A DNA stretch of 64,000 nucleotides, taken from contig JADGAN010000003.1 of the NCBI GenBank assembly GCA_015231955.1, positions 25,908-89,907 on the forward strand, in the 5' to 3' direction. The DNA comes from Oligoflexia bacterium. Lineage in GTDB: Bacteria > Bdellovibrionota > Bacteriovoracia > Bacteriovoracales > Bacteriovoracaceae. Shown here in pieces: positions 17,930 to 27,801 of the stretch. Each line of letters opens with the position of its first letter. The stretch's first letter is position 1. The notes beneath the pieces are model-generated. The model ran no database searches. It saw nothing but the letters and a program-made list of their open reading frames with translations, and had not been told where the DNA came from. The position numbers and the translations under genes are program-made.

Positions 17930-18661
17930 ATGAAAAGAGTTATTGTTATTGTCGTTGCTACTGGTATGGTTATGCTTGCGGGGTTGAGCTTCTGTTGTGG
18001 CATAAGTATTGGTGAAGTGGGTGCGATAGAGATTCAAGAGAAGCTTGAGAAGAAGCAATTTAGTGGAAGGATTTCTAAGATTCGCAAGGATGTATCATTA
18101 ATACGTGTACGAGTAAATTTTCGAAATATGAAATTTTTTGGGAAAGGTGATGGGGTGGAGTTTACGCCCGACCAAGGGAGTAAATTTGTTTGCAAGGGGA
18201 GTGTGGTCGGGAGAAGCAGTGAATATTTATTGGTAAAGTTAAAGGATATGGATGTATGTATTGGTGGATCTAATATTGTGGTAGGCTCACGAGTTTTTTT
18301 ATATGGCCATGAACTAATGAGTAAACTCCAGATGGCCAAAGATGTTAATGCAATTCTGATGAAGAAGAGGTTGGCGTTGCAGTCTATGGTGAATACGGAG
18401 AAGAAGAACATTGAACTCAATATTGAGAAGGTGGAGAGTGTGAACAAACGGTATGAGTTATTACAACAGAAGTTGCAACAGGAGTGGGAGGATGAGCTTA
18501 GTTCTCTTGAGAGCGATAAGATTACAGCGCAAAAGCGCCATGAGGATTTGACTTCAGATTTGATGGAGATTGAGCATAAGTTAGAGCAATATAGTATCAG
18601 TGACGAGAATATCGAAAATGACCGATGGGCACTTGATCCGACAATCTACACTGTGAAGTGA
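17930..18661 (+). CDS. Exported protein of unknown function with coiled-coil C-terminus
   Basis: Using the ATG at 17930 (GGAGG eight bases upstream), the product is 243 residues. It has a signal peptide (KRVIVIVVATGMVMLAGLSF) followed by two cysteines that might serve as a lipid attachment site, although no perfect lipobox is seen. A beta-rich domain follows (about residues 40-125, with KGDGVEFTPDQGSKFVCKGS), then a long coiled coil (about 140-225). The layout resembles an envelope protein with an OB/SH3-like domain and a helical stalk, but I recognise no family. Confidence 0.65.
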   Translation: MKRVIVIVVATGMVMLAGLSFCCGISIGEVGAIEIQEKLEKKQFSGRISKIRKDVSLIRVRVNFRNMKFFGKGDGVEFTPDQGSKFVCKGSVVGRSSEYLLVKLKDMDVCIGGSNIVVGSRVFLYGHELMSKLQMAKDVNAILMKKRLALQSMVNTEKKNIELNIEKVESVNKRYELLQQKLQQEWEDELSSLESDKITAQKRHEDLTSDLMEIEHKLEQYSISDENIENDRWALDPTIYTVK

Positions 18662-19069
18662 ATATAACTGAAGAATTTACGAGAGGAAAATTTAGAGGCA
18701 CATAGAGAATACTTGTCTTGAGATGATAATCAAAACGAGCAGCAACATTAACCTAGTAAAAAAACTCATGGGGTTCCTTTAAGCAGCTTCCTAGATCAAT
18801 CTATTAGTGGGGTTGATAGGGACTTTAGAGGGGGTTACTGATAGTGATCTAATGCTGAGTATGAGATATCAGGTTAAATTCTCACCGTCAAATCAAAAAC
18901 TTTGCAAGGGATAAGAGCGTTAATGGCATTGTTATAGTTTGCGTGATTCCGTAATATTGAGTAATGTACGCTTTAGAAAAATAAGAAAAAAAGGCCTTAG
19001 ATAAGTAGGCATGGGTTGGTGGCCAATACTAACTCGTGAAAGAACTTAAGAACGGAATATTTTGATATT
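18662..19069. other. 408-base intergenic region before nusB
   Basis: No gene of ordinary size, RNA gene or terminator with a U-run was seen here. The only notable items are a 25-codon hydrophobic ORF on the minus strand (listed separately) and a weak hairpin ATCAA...TTGAT near 18796-18822. The promoter for the nusB cluster presumably lies here, but I could not pick a convincing -35/-10 pair. Confidence 0.6.
18692..18769 (-). CDS. Possible small hydrophobic protein (25 aa)
   Basis: An ATG at 18769 on the minus strand opens a 25-residue frame, MSFFTRLMLLLVLIIISRQV followed by FSMCL and TAA. AAAGGA lies about five bases upstream as a possible ribosome-binding site. The product would be a single membrane-spanning peptide, the size and character of small inner-membrane proteins or type I toxins. 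T-rich DNA often gives such frames by chance, so this is only a candidate. Confidence 0.3.
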   Translation of the reverse strand: MSFFTRLMLLLVLIIISRQVFSMCL

Positions 19070-19594
19070 ATGCGACAAAAAAGTAACGCCAGAATTTATG
19101 CTTTTCAATTCCTGTACCATCTTCAATGTGATGGTTTAATCGAAGGACAAGAGATTCCATTTAACGCTACACCAGACAAGAGAAAAGCTTATCTAGAAGA
19201 GTATCTCTCCTACTTTAATACAGCAATTGAGGATGAAGAGGCACCGAGTGAGAAGTGTTTGAGGCTTGCTTTAGAGTTGATTGATGGAGTGTTGGCCCAG
19301 CATGCAGTACTGGAAAAGATGGTAGAAAAGTATACGGGCAAGTGGAGCATTGATAAGATTAATAAGATTGATCTTACTATCCTTTTACTTGCTACATATG
19401 AGTTGAATTTTTACAAAGAGACTCCTGCTAAAGTGGTGATTGATGAGGCGATCAAGCTTGCAAAAAGTTTCTCGGAAAAATCATCCTACTCCTTTATTAA
19501 TGGAGTTTTAGATTCCATGTCGAAAGCATCTCAAGCATCGCTAAAGGAAGCAAATGGGAACCACTCTGAATCATCATCTGATACTAACTCCTGA
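19070..19594 (+). CDS. nusB: Transcription antitermination factor NusB
   Basis: This 174-residue protein matches NusB. It starts with the ARIYAFQFLYHL helix, then LIDGVLAQHAVLEKMVEKYT, KWSIDKINKIDLTILLLATYEL, and the conserved C-terminal PAKVVIDEAIKLAKSFSEKSSYSFINGVLD. NusB pairs with S10 (NusE) on boxA RNA to prevent premature termination of rRNA transcripts. The Ser/Asn-rich tail is longer than usual, and its coding region overlaps the next gene by 41 bases in another frame. It is the first gene of a compact five-gene run ending with hslU. Confidence 0.95.
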   Translation: MRQKSNARIYAFQFLYHLQCDGLIEGQEIPFNATPDKRKAYLEEYLSYFNTAIEDEEAPSEKCLRLALELIDGVLAQHAVLEKMVEKYTGKWSIDKINKIDLTILLLATYELNFYKETPAKVVIDEAIKLAKSFSEKSSYSFINGVLDSMSKASQASLKEANGNHSESSSDTNS

Positions 19595-20069
19595 AGAAGC
19601 TCGGAAATGGAGCGTACTCAAGGATAAGTGGCTAGGTATTATTGATCGCAATTGCCGAGCAATGGTAGTGATAACGTATCCAGGGTGTAGTCGGGAGGAG
19701 AGAACCTATGATCTTGCAGATTATTTGTTGGATGGTTTGCTAGAGGAGAAAAGGAGCGAGCGTGAGATTGACGATAGCTCTCTGGATGTTTTTGTGGGTA
19801 GCTCTTTTGGGGAATCTTTTTTTGTGGGTTTTTTTTCAGTGGTTGCGATGGAGTTTGATAAAAATTTAAGCGATTTTTTAACCATGGTATCTGCCTATGG
19901 GGGTGGGAGAGTGGGTATCGAGTCGAAGCGTAGCGTAGTGGTGGTGGACGAGGCCGTGAGTTTTTTGGATGCGAATAAGCTTATTAAGGATTCACCGTTT
20001 GAACGAAAAGGATATTTTCAATATTTTCAAAAATTTCCCTCCATGGATTTTGTGTTATTAAGAAAATAA
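19554..20069 (+). CDS. Protein of unknown function overlapping nusB
   Basis: This 171-residue soluble protein has no signal peptide. The N-terminal part reads LTPEEARKWSVLKDKWLGII, and a central FVGSSFGESFFVGFFSVVAM segment could be a buried strand-helix unit. No motif is diagnostic. The start lies inside the nusB 3' end (41-base overlap), and the stop is six bases before the glycosyltransferase start, so it is translated from the same message. The NusB tail and this N-terminus share the same DNA in two frames, so the exact start may be later. Confidence 0.65.
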   Translation: MGTTLNHHLILTPEEARKWSVLKDKWLGIIDRNCRAMVVITYPGCSREERTYDLADYLLDGLLEEKRSEREIDDSSLDVFVGSSFGESFFVGFFSVVAMEFDKNLSDFLTMVSAYGGGRVGIESKRSVVVVDEAVSFLDANKLIKDSPFERKGYFQYFQKFPSMDFVLLRK

Positions 20070-20075
20070 AAAAAG

Positions 20076-21683
20076 ATGAAAATTTTTAAAGAATGGATCA
20101 AGAAGTGTGCTGAGAATGATTTAAGAAATCCCTATCAGTTTGTGGTGGTAGTACTGCTTGCAGCGGTGTTGTTGTTTCAGCATGCATGGGTGCCTGGTTT
20201 TTTTCACGATGGCCATTTGTATGCCGCTTTAGGAAAAAATATATTGCTAAAGGGAATGTGGATTATCCCCTCACTAAGTGAGACGCATTTTAAATTTTAT
20301 CACTATCATCCTCCTTTGTATGCGATCTTAGAGGGGATGGTTTTTTGGATCTTTGGTTATACGTGGGTGGTGGCGCGGATTTTTAGTTGTCTTTGGGGGT
20401 GGGGAGCGGTGTTGCTCTTAAGTTTTTTTATCTATGGGATTGGAAGAGGAAGGGCCGAACAAGAGGGAAAATCTCCCTCTTTTTATATTGCATGGGCGTA
20501 TCTGTCAGGGATTTTTTTAGCGCTCTTTCCCCCTCTTTATAAGAAGGCACGCTCACCGCACCTTGATGTTGCACTTACTTTTTTAGTGCTGTTCGCGCTC
20601 TATTTTTATTTCAGGGCATTTGAATATTTCACAAGTGGGAAAAACCGTCGAGGAGAGATTTGGTGTTGGCTTGCAGCAGGAGTGTTTTTTGGCCTTGCTT
20701 TGCTGATGAAGGGTCCGCCTGCTTTGATTATCCCTATGGTAATTGCCGCCCATCTTTTGTGTCTTGGGTATTGGAAAAAGCTGTTTTTAGATTTTATGCC
20801 ATGGGTGGGGTTGTTACTCGGGGGAGCAGTATTTGCACTTTGGCCGTTGTTTGCATGGAAATGGGGCATTTTAGACCATTTTTTTTATTACCTATCGACG
20901 CAGGTTAAGGCAACGGTGATTGAGGGGAGAGGGAGACAGGAGTATTTGCTAGGAACCTATCCTTACTATTTACTGGAGAATGTAGGCCCTTGGTTTTTGT
21001 TAGCGTTTTGGGGGATCTATGCTCTTTTTCGAGATGGCATTAAAAAGAATCCGCTAGGTTTGTTGTTCTTGTTGTTGTATCTGCTAGTAGTGGTGCCTTT
21101 CTCCTTTGTAAGGTGGAAGTACTCCAACTATATTGTCCCTTGTTTTCCTGCGTTGGCGGCACTTGCTGCCTATCCTTTTGCCAAGATGTCTTGTACTTTC
21201 CATGGGTATTTTACTTTTTGGGTGAAACGAGCGTTGGTGGTAGTGGTGATGGTATTGCTAATTTTTCCAGTGACGGTGCGCTCAGGAAGAGATGTGGAGT
21301 TATTTCGGCTGTTGGAGTTAATGAAGTATTATGATAGCAGTTCGGAGGAGATCAGTTGGGTGATTGTCAATGAAGTCTATCCATTTCACAATGTGGTCAA
21401 CTTGATGGCATGGCAAGGGAAAGGTAATGTGATGACTGATTTGACGAAGAGTGCGGATGTTTGTACGCTTGCGCTTGCGCTTCGAGGGAGTAGCGATGGA
21501 AGAAAGTGGGGTGTGTTTATTTCAAGCAAGGACTATGAAGAGGTAAAGCAGGCATGCAAAGGTGACGGTGCAGTGTTGGAAGAGGAGTTGAAAAAGTTTA
21601 TCTATTTTCCAACTAAAGATTTTTACGTGTTGTTTTCTAAGAGTGTTTTTAAAAAAGAGTTTATGGTGGATTATGGAAATTAA
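20076..21683 (+). CDS. Membrane glycosyltransferase, GT39/ArnT-like
   Basis: This 535-residue integral membrane protein has about ten hydrophobic helices. The first periplasmic loop carries [16 protein letters not shown], the acidic motif that in GT39/GT83 enzymes (protein mannosyltransferases, ArnT) binds the polyprenyl-phosphate sugar donor. The pair [13 protein letters not shown] is also typical. The C-terminal 130 residues form a soluble domain. Enzymes of this type transfer a sugar from a lipid carrier to lipid A, protein or glycan outside the membrane. Its last 11 bases overlap hslV, which places it within the nusB-hslU transcript, an unusual neighbour for a protease operon. Confidence 0.85.
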   Translation: MKIFKEWIKKCAENDLRNPYQFVVVVLLAAVLLFQHAWVPGFFHDGHLYAALGKNILLKGMWIIPSLSETHFKFYHYHPPLYAILEGMVFWIFGYTWVVARIFSCLWGWGAVLLLSFFIYGIGRGRAEQEGKSPSFYIAWAYLSGIFLALFPPLYKKARSPHLDVALTFLVLFALYFYFRAFEYFTSGKNRRGEIWCWLAAGVFFGLALLMKGPPALIIPMVIAAHLLCLGYWKKLFLDFMPWVGLLLGGAVFALWPLFAWKWGILDHFFYYLSTQVKATVIEGRGRQEYLLGTYPYYLLENVGPWFLLAFWGIYALFRDGIKKNPLGLLFLLLYLLVVVPFSFVRWKYSNYIVPCFPALAALAAYPFAKMSCTFHGYFTFWVKRALVVVVMVLLIFPVTVRSGRDVELFRLLELMKYYDSSSEEISWVIVNEVYPFHNVVNLMAWQGKGNVMTDLTKSADVCTLALALRGSSDGRKWGVFISSKDYEEVKQACKGDGAVLEEELKKFIYFPTKDFYVLFSKSVFKKEFMVDYGN

Positions 21684-22215
21684 ATGGCATGGAACTACGA
21701 TATTGTCGGTAAGAAAAGGTGATCAGGTGGTGATTGCGGGTGACGGACAAGTCACCATGAATGGAATCATTTTAAAAGCGGAAGCAAAGAAAGTAAGGCG
21801 ACTCCATAATGGACAGGTTATTGCTGGTTTTGCAGGAGCAACGGCAGATGCGCTGACGCTGTTTGAGCGGATGGAGGAGAAGCTGGAGAAGTACCCGAAT
21901 CAGCTCTCACGAGCAGCAGTAGAACTAGCAAAAGATTGGAGAACCGATAAATATTTGCGGCGATTAGAGGCAATGATGGCCGTTGCAGATAAAAATATTT
22001 CTCTCATTATATCGGGAAATGGTGATGTGTTGGAGCCAGAGCGATCACTAATTGGAATTGGATCGGGTGGTGCTTATGCATTAGCAGCGGCGCGAGCACT
22101 GTATGATGTCTCTACATTTAGTGCGATGGAGATTGCCGAGCGTTCAATGTTGGTGGCATCGGAATTGTGTATTTACACCAATACGAAATTTACATTTGAG
22201 ATGTTAGGAGCATAG
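21673..22215 (+). CDS. hslV: ATP-dependent protease subunit HslV
   Basis: This is the proteasome-like peptidase that, with HslU, degrades unfolded and regulatory proteins. I use the ATG at 21673. The product is 180 residues, with a short propeptide MEIKWHG before the catalytic threonine in [20 protein letters not shown]. The blocks [39 protein letters not shown] and [17 protein letters not shown] are standard. The start lies inside the preceding glycosyltransferase gene (11-base overlap), and the stop is immediately followed by the hslU ATG. Confidence 0.96.
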   Translation: MEIKWHGTTILSVRKGDQVVIAGDGQVTMNGIILKAEAKKVRRLHNGQVIAGFAGATADALTLFERMEEKLEKYPNQLSRAAVELAKDWRTDKYLRRLEAMMAVADKNISLIISGNGDVLEPERSLIGIGSGGAYALAAARALYDVSTFSAMEIAERSMLVASELCIYTNTKFTFEMLGA

Positions 22216-23562
22216 ATGGAGATGAAGATGATCATAAAAGATGGAAATGAGCTTACTCCTAATGAGATTGTAAGAGAGCTGAACCGCTATATTATTGGGC
22301 AAGATGGGGCCAAAAAGGCGGTGGCGATTGCACTGAGGAATCGTTGGCGGAGGCAACAGTTGGATGAGAACTTGAGAGAGGAGGTGCAGCCAAAAAATAT
22401 TTTGATGATTGGTCCTACGGGTGTGGGGAAGACAGAGATTGCAAGAAGGCTTGCAAAACTGGTCAATGCTCCTTTTATCAAAGTAGAGGCCACTAAATTT
22501 ACCGAGATTGGATATGTAGGAAGGGATGTTGAGCAAATTATTCGTGATTTAGTGGAGATTGCTATTCATTTGACCAAGGAAGAGCTTCGGAAATTGGTAG
22601 AGATCAGGGCCAAAGAGGTTACGGAAAAACGGATATTGGATGCTATTGAAAATGATCCGGCCAATCTGGAAACGCGAGAACACTATCTTGTGTTATTGCG
22701 TGAAGGGGGAGCGATTGAGGATTTGGAAATTGATATTAAGGTTGATGATGTTACCAATCCACTATCTACATTTGAAATTCCTGGGATGCCGGGAGCGCAA
22801 ATTGGAATGATGAATATTGGAGAGATGCTGGGTAAATCGTTTGGCGGACATAGAACCAAGACCAGAAAGCTCACAGTTCGTGATGCTCGTAAAATTGTTA
22901 TGGAGGAGGAGAGCGATAAACTGTTAGATCAAGATAAAGTTATACGTGATGCGATTTATTTGGTAGAGCAAAATGGCATCGTTTTCATCGATGAGTTTGA
23001 TAAGATTTGCGCTAGAAGTGAAAGGCACACTCATGGGGCCGATGTGAGTCGTGAGGGAGTGCAAAGAGATCTGTTGCCTCTGATTGAGGGGACTTCAGTG
23101 CAGACTAAGTATGGAACTGTTCGCACCACTCATATCTTGTTTATTGCTTCAGGGGCCTTTCACCTTGCGAAGCCATCCGATTTACTTCCGGAGTTACAGG
23201 GACGTTTACCAATTCGTGTAGAGTTGGCTTCGCTGCGTACAGAAGATTTTGTGCGAATACTGATGGAGCCGGAAGCAAGTTTAATTAAACAGTACAAGGC
23301 CTTGATGGCAACCGAAAGTGTAAATCTCGATTTTACAAGTGATGGGATACTGGAAATTGCTTCGCTTGCCTTTGAGATCAATCAAAATGTTGAGAATATC
23401 GGTGCGCGGAGATTGCATACGGTATTGGAGAAGCTACTAGAGGATGTGAGCTTTGATAGTGTTGCTAATAAAGGGCGTACGATTGTGATTGATGAGCATT
23501 TTGTTCGCAGTACGGTAGGTGGGCTGGCCAAGAGTAGCGATCTTTCTAAATTTATTCTGTAA
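22216..23562 (+). CDS. hslU: ATP-dependent protease ATPase subunit HslU
   Basis: This 448-residue AAA+ unfoldase caps HslV. It shows [20 protein letters not shown] at the N-terminus, Walker [18 protein letters not shown] near residue 62, the pore-loop motif [14 protein letters not shown], Walker [12 protein letters not shown] near residue 258, and the sensor region [20 protein letters not shown]. The terminal residues SDLSKFIL insert into HslV. The ATG follows the hslV stop directly, and later in-frame ATGs at codons 3 and 5 are possible starts. It is the last gene of the nusB cluster. Confidence 0.97.
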   Translation: MEMKMIIKDGNELTPNEIVRELNRYIIGQDGAKKAVAIALRNRWRRQQLDENLREEVQPKNILMIGPTGVGKTEIARRLAKLVNAPFIKVEATKFTEIGYVGRDVEQIIRDLVEIAIHLTKEELRKLVEIRAKEVTEKRILDAIENDPANLETREHYLVLLREGGAIEDLEIDIKVDDVTNPLSTFEIPGMPGAQIGMMNIGEMLGKSFGGHRTKTRKLTVRDARKIVMEEESDKLLDQDKVIRDAIYLVEQNGIVFIDEFDKICARSERHTHGADVSREGVQRDLLPLIEGTSVQTKYGTVRTTHILFIASGAFHLAKPSDLLPELQGRLPIRVELASLRTEDFVRILMEPEASLIKQYKALMATESVNLDFTSDGILEIASLAFEINQNVENIGARRLHTVLEKLLEDVSFDSVANKGRTIVIDEHFVRSTVGGLAKSSDLSKFIL

Positions 23563-23698
23563 GATAATCAAATAATCAATAAATTTTCTTTAGCTTGAAA
23601 ATTTGCTTAAAAACTTGCCATTTTTTTTTATCAGGGGTGATTTGTTTAGGGATTCCTGAGTGCGGGAAGTATTTGATTTTTTTTGAGGTAAAGGATTA

Positions 23699-23728
23699 TT
23701 GTGAAAAAAGGAAAATTGCATTTAAAAT
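23699..23728 (+). promoter_or_regulatory. Possible sigma-70-type promoter for the lysine operon
   Basis: TTGTGA (23699-23704) and TAAAAT (23723-23728) are separated by 18 bases, about 50 bases upstream of asd. Each hexamer matches the consensus only in part. The 217-base hslU-asd gap contains no lysine-riboswitch core that I could recognise. Confidence 0.35.
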
Positions 23729-23779
23729 AGAGCTATCGTATCGTTGGTGTCACAAATAAGTCAAAAGGGGAGATAAGGC

Positions 23780-24820
23780 ATGAGCAAGCAAAAAATTAAA
23801 GTTGGCGTTTTGGGATGTACAGGAGCAGTTGGGCAAAAATTAATTTCGCTTCTTGAAGATCATCCTTTGTTTGAGATTACAGCGATCGCTGCTTCGGAAA
23901 ATTCAGCAGGAAAAATCTATAAAGATGTGGTGAATTGGTTGGAAGCAAAAGATATACCGGCCAGTGTGGCGGGAATGACTATTCAAAAATGTTTACCTGG
24001 CCTTGATTGTAAAATTGTTTTTTCTGGGCTTGACTCCAAGGTGGCCGGGGAAATTGAACAGAATATGGCCTTGCATGGATATGTGGTCATTAGCAATTCT
24101 AAAAATCATCGGATGGTAGATGAAGTACCTCTGGTGATTCCAGAGGTAAATGCTGAACATTTACAGTTAATTCAAAAGCAGAGCGGGCAATTCAAATGTA
24201 AGGAAGGAGGAATGATCATAACCAATCCCAATTGTTCAACCGTGGTGTTGTGTGTATCGCTCTTCCCCATTTATAAGTGCTTTGGTTTAAGCAAAGTTGT
24301 TGTAACAACAATGCAAGCAATTTCGGGCGCAGGTTATCCCGGGGTGCCTTCGCTAGATATTCTTGGAAATGTAATTCCTTATATTTCAGAAGAGGAAGGG
24401 AAGATTGAGACGGAGACTTTAAAAATTTTAGGAAAATATGATAGTGGAGCGATTAAGTTTGCATCGATTAAAATCTCTGCTATGTGTAATCGAGTGGCCG
24501 TAAAAGATGGGCATACGATGTCCATCTCTTTTGAGACAGAAAGGAAGGCCAGCAAAGAGGAAATCCTAAAATGCATTGAAGAGTATAATCGGGAAGTCAA
24601 AGTGGATTTTGATGTCTTAAGGTACTTTGATAATCCTGCAAGACCGCAACCGCTCCTCGACGCCGCCAAAGGGAAGGGGATGACAGTTTCAGTAGGCAAT
24701 CTTCGCGAGTGTAGCGTGCTTGATTGGAAAATGACAGCGCTAGGACATAATACTATTCGTGGGGCCGCAGGGGCAGCGATTATCAATGCAGAGTATTTGC
24801 TAAGAAAAGGATTGGTGTAA
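23780..24820 (+). CDS. asd: Aspartate-semialdehyde dehydrogenase
   Basis: This 346-residue enzyme reduces aspartyl phosphate to aspartate semialdehyde, the branch point toward lysine/DAP, threonine and methionine. The N-terminal dinucleotide motif is GVLGCTGAVGQKLISLL. The catalytic cysteine lies in ITNPNCSTVVLCVSLFPIYK, and the substrate-binding histidine lies in VKDGHTMSISF. The NPNCSTV context with a long substrate loop is that of the archaeal/fungal ASADH subgroup rather than the E. coli type. It is the first gene of the asd-lysC-dapB-dapA-dapD-lysA operon, four bases before lysC. Confidence 0.94.
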   Translation: MSKQKIKVGVLGCTGAVGQKLISLLEDHPLFEITAIAASENSAGKIYKDVVNWLEAKDIPASVAGMTIQKCLPGLDCKIVFSGLDSKVAGEIEQNMALHGYVVISNSKNHRMVDEVPLVIPEVNAEHLQLIQKQSGQFKCKEGGMIITNPNCSTVVLCVSLFPIYKCFGLSKVVVTTMQAISGAGYPGVPSLDILGNVIPYISEEEGKIETETLKILGKYDSGAIKFASIKISAMCNRVAVKDGHTMSISFETERKASKEEILKCIEEYNREVKVDFDVLRYFDNPARPQPLLDAAKGKGMTVSVGNLRECSVLDWKMTALGHNTIRGAAGAAIINAEYLLRKGLV

Positions 24821-24824
24821 TTAT

Positions 24825-26210
24825 ATGAGCATGATGGTTGTGATGAAATTTGGAGGTACTTCGGTTCAAGATGCTAAGGCGATAGATCGCGTTTGCATGA
24901 TTGTAAGAACACGATTAGACAGCGGGCAGCGACCGGTGGTGGTATTGTCGGCCATTGCCAAAGGTACCGATGCTCTGATTGAAGCAGGGGCACTGGCCTC
25001 TGAAGGAAAAATTAGTGAGGCCCGTGAAAAAATAGCAAAGCTTCGTGAAAGGCATTTACAAATTGCACGTGAGCTAGTGAAGGATGAAAAAAGTTTTGGT
25101 GATCTTCGTGCAAGGATGGGGGACTATTTTAACGATCTGGAGGATTTATTAAAAGGAGTTTCGCTACTGTCAGAGTTATCTACTAAAATTCAAGCAAAGA
25201 TTGTCTCCTATGGAGAGTTGCTTGCAACATTGATTGCGAGTTACGCCATGAGAGAGCGAGGCATGAGTGCGGCCCTTCTTGATGCAAGAGATTTTATTAT
25301 TACCGATAATAACTATTTAAAGGGTGAACCACAGCTAGAGGAGATTATCGCACGGACGAAGGTTAGTGTCGGAAAAGTGGTGGAGGCCGGAATGGTTCCG
25401 GTGATCCAAGGATTTATTTCTAGATCAAAGGATGGCATGCCAAGTGTGCTGGGACGAGGAGGTTCTGATTATACCGCTTCACTCGTGGGAATGGCATTGG
25501 ATGCAAAAGAGATTGAAATTTGGACCGATGTGGATGGTATGCTTACGGCAGATCCGAGAAAAGTGCAAGGGACAAAAATTATATCTGAGATCTCTTTCGA
25601 AGAGGCCGCGGAGCTTGCTTACTTTGGTGCCAAGGTATTGCATCCGCTCACTATAAGGCCTGCAGTGGAAAAGAGTATTCCTGTAAGAATTAAAAATTCG
25701 CAAGCGCCGGAGGTAGAGGGAACACTGATTTTGAATCGAACTGGCGATCATGATGCCGGAGGAGGTGCGAGAGCGGTTAAATCCATTGCTTGCAAAGAAA
25801 AGGTTATCGTGATCAATATTTTTTCAATGCGAATGTTAAATTCATATGGGTTTCTTAAGAAGATTTTTGATGTCTTTGATAAGCATAGGACGTCGGTGGA
25901 TTTGATTACAACCTCGGAAGTGAATGTCTCGGTCACTCTTGACAATGGTGAATATCTTGAGGAAATTAAGACAGAGTTGTCGGCATTTGCCAAGGTGAGC
26001 GTAGAGAATGATAAAGCACTGGTGTGTCTGGTTGGAAATAACCTTAAAAATACACAAGGGATAACAGGGAAAATTTTTGGAGTGCTCTCTGATTATAAAA
26101 TTACCATGATCTCTCAAGGGGCATCACTTATCAATGTTAGTTTTGTGTTGGATCAAGAGCATTTAAAAGAGGCATTACAAAAGCTGCATAATACATTTTT
26201 TAAGAATTAA
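24825..26210 (+). CDS. lysC: Aspartate kinase
   Basis: This 461-residue enzyme phosphorylates aspartate, the committed step of the pathway. The kinase domain has MKFGGTSVQDAKAI at the start, the LGRGGSDYTASLVGMAL block near residue 210, and EIWTDVDGMLTADPRKV. The C-terminal 150 residues hold two ACT units (from VIVINIFSMRMLNSYGFLKK), which usually bind lysine or threonine for feedback inhibition. Its position inside a lysine operon suggests lysine sensitivity, an inference. It follows asd by four bases. Confidence 0.95.
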   Translation: MSMMVVMKFGGTSVQDAKAIDRVCMIVRTRLDSGQRPVVVLSAIAKGTDALIEAGALASEGKISEAREKIAKLRERHLQIARELVKDEKSFGDLRARMGDYFNDLEDLLKGVSLLSELSTKIQAKIVSYGELLATLIASYAMRERGMSAALLDARDFIITDNNYLKGEPQLEEIIARTKVSVGKVVEAGMVPVIQGFISRSKDGMPSVLGRGGSDYTASLVGMALDAKEIEIWTDVDGMLTADPRKVQGTKIISEISFEEAAELAYFGAKVLHPLTIRPAVEKSIPVRIKNSQAPEVEGTLILNRTGDHDAGGGARAVKSIACKEKVIVINIFSMRMLNSYGFLKKIFDVFDKHRTSVDLITTSEVNVSVTLDNGEYLEEIKTELSAFAKVSVENDKALVCLVGNNLKNTQGITGKIFGVLSDYKITMISQGASLINVSFVLDQEHLKEALQKLHNTFFKN

Positions 26211-26225
26211 TGAAGGAAGGTTGTT

Positions 26226-26909
26226 GTGGAGATTATTTTATCTGGATATGGTAAGATGGGAAAGGTGATTGAAGGAATTATGAAGCAAAGGCAACACACT
26301 TTGCTTAAAACTTTCGACTCAGAAAAAGATTATAAAAATATTACAGCGATTAATGCGATCTGTATCGATTTCTCTACTCCGGATGCTTTTAAAAAAAATT
26401 ATAAAAGCATTGCGGATCATTTTAGAGGTGCGGTTGTAGGAACTACCGGATGGGGTGATATTGAGCAAGATGTGCGGGACTATTTTTTAGAGAGGGGAAA
26501 GAGCTTGGTTTATGCGACTAACTTTTCCTTGGGGGTGAATATCTATTTTGAGGTGCTGGATTTTATGTCGGCACTTATTTCACAACATGCAAATTATGAT
26601 CCTTACATTATTGAGCTTCATCATAAAGAAAAAAAGGATGCTCCTTCAGGAACTGCCAAGAGCATTCAGCAAATATTAAAGAAACATTTTAAAAGGGAGA
26701 TCGATGCTCCTGCTGTTCGCAGCGGCTTTATTAAAGGCGTGCATGAGACGGGATTTGAGTCGGAATATGATAAACTTACATTCCGGCATGAGGCCTATAC
26801 GCGTGAAGGTTTTGCTTTAGGCGCGGTGATTGCGGCCGAATGGTTGCTTGAGAGCAAGGGCGTTTGGAGATTTAGTGACCTTTTAAAATCAAAACTAAAG
26901 GAAGGATAG
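26226..26909 (+). CDS. dapB: 4-hydroxy-tetrahydrodipicolinate reductase
   Basis: At 227 residues this is a compact DapB (about 270 in E. coli). It uses a GTG start with GAAGGTTGTT upstream. The N-terminal motif is shortened to ILSGYGKMGKVIE. The GTTGW block follows, then the catalytic IELHHKEKKDAPSGTAKSIQ near residue 138. It reduces the DapA product to tetrahydrodipicolinate with NAD(P)H. It is placed before dapA in the operon with a four-base gap. The shortening is mostly in the N-terminal nucleotide-binding half. Motifs needed for catalysis are intact. Confidence 0.93.
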   Translation: MEIILSGYGKMGKVIEGIMKQRQHTLLKTFDSEKDYKNITAINAICIDFSTPDAFKKNYKSIADHFRGAVVGTTGWGDIEQDVRDYFLERGKSLVYATNFSLGVNIYFEVLDFMSALISQHANYDPYIIELHHKEKKDAPSGTAKSIQQILKKHFKREIDAPAVRSGFIKGVHETGFESEYDKLTFRHEAYTREGFALGAVIAAEWLLESKGVWRFSDLLKSKLKEG

Positions 26910-26913
26910 GCGT

Positions 26914-27801
26914 ATGCAAGTAAAAGAGTTTAAAGGATGTGGAACCGCTTTAATTACTCCATTTAAAAAAGATTTATCAGTGGACTATGATAAATATCGG
27001 ATTTTAATTAAGCGGCAAATTGATAATGGAATGCATTTTATTGTACCACTAGGTACCACAGGGGAGACTCCTTGCTTAGAAAAAGAGGAGAAGGTCAAGC
27101 TTTTGTCAATTGCGGTGGAAGAGGCCAACGGAAAAATTCCTGTAGTGGTAGGTGCAGGGAGCAATTACACCAAAGAGGTATTGAGCAACATAAAGGAGTT
27201 TGAAAAGATTGGTATTGATGGTCTTTTGGTGGTGACTCCTTACTATAACAAGCCCACACAAGAGGGGATGTATAATCACTTCAAAGCAGTCTCTGAGAGC
27301 ACTGATAAACCGATTATCCTCTATAATGTCCCTGGAAGAACTGGCGTAAATATGAGCGCAGAGACTTGCCTAAGACTAGCTGAGCTTAAAAATATTGTGG
27401 CCACCAAAGAGGCCTCCAGTAACTATGCTCAGATCAGTGAGATCATAAGAAGTGCTCCGGCCGGATTTTCAGTATTATCAGGAAATGACGATGAAGTTTT
27501 GTCTTTGTGTGCAACTGGAGCAAAGGGTGTGATCAGTGTTGCTTCTAATCTGGCCCCGAAAGAGATGGCAGAGTTTTTAAACCTGATTTTGAAGGGAGAT
27601 TATGAGGGTGCACGTAGAGAGCATCATCGCTTAACTCCACTTTTTAAAAATTGTTTTATTGAAAGCAATCCTATTCCAGTCAAAGCGGGAATGGGATCGC
27701 TTGGGTTAATTGAGAATATTTTACGTCCACCACTTTATCCAGCCACAACAAAAACTTACGAAGTGATGACGGATACAGTAAAAAAATTGGGTATCAAATA
27801 A
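26914..27801 (+). CDS. dapA: 4-hydroxy-tetrahydrodipicolinate synthase
   Basis: This 295-residue TIM-barrel enzyme condenses pyruvate with aspartate semialdehyde. It shows CGTALITPF at the start, the [12 protein letters not shown] loop, the catalytic tyrosine region [31 protein letters not shown], and the Schiff-base lysine in [12 protein letters not shown] near residue 165. All positions expected for DapA are present. Its TAA overlaps the ATG of dapD by one base (TAATG), which indicates translational coupling. Confidence 0.96.
   Translation: MQVKEFKGCGTALITPFKKDLSVDYDKYRILIKRQIDNGMHFIVPLGTTGETPCLEKEEKVKLLSIAVEEANGKIPVVVGAGSNYTKEVLSNIKEFEKIGIDGLLVVTPYYNKPTQEGMYNHFKAVSESTDKPIILYNVPGRTGVNMSAETCLRLAELKNIVATKEASSNYAQISEIIRSAPAGFSVLSGNDDEVLSLCATGAKGVISVASNLAPKEMAEFLNLILKGDYEGARREHHRLTPLFKNCFIESNPIPVKAGMGSLGLIENILRPPLYPATTKTYEVMTDTVKKLGIK

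Noticed and set aside
23563-23779. Lysine riboswitch upstream of asd
   Set aside because: The operon position would suit one, but I could not find the conserved L-box core or paired helices in the 217-base leader.
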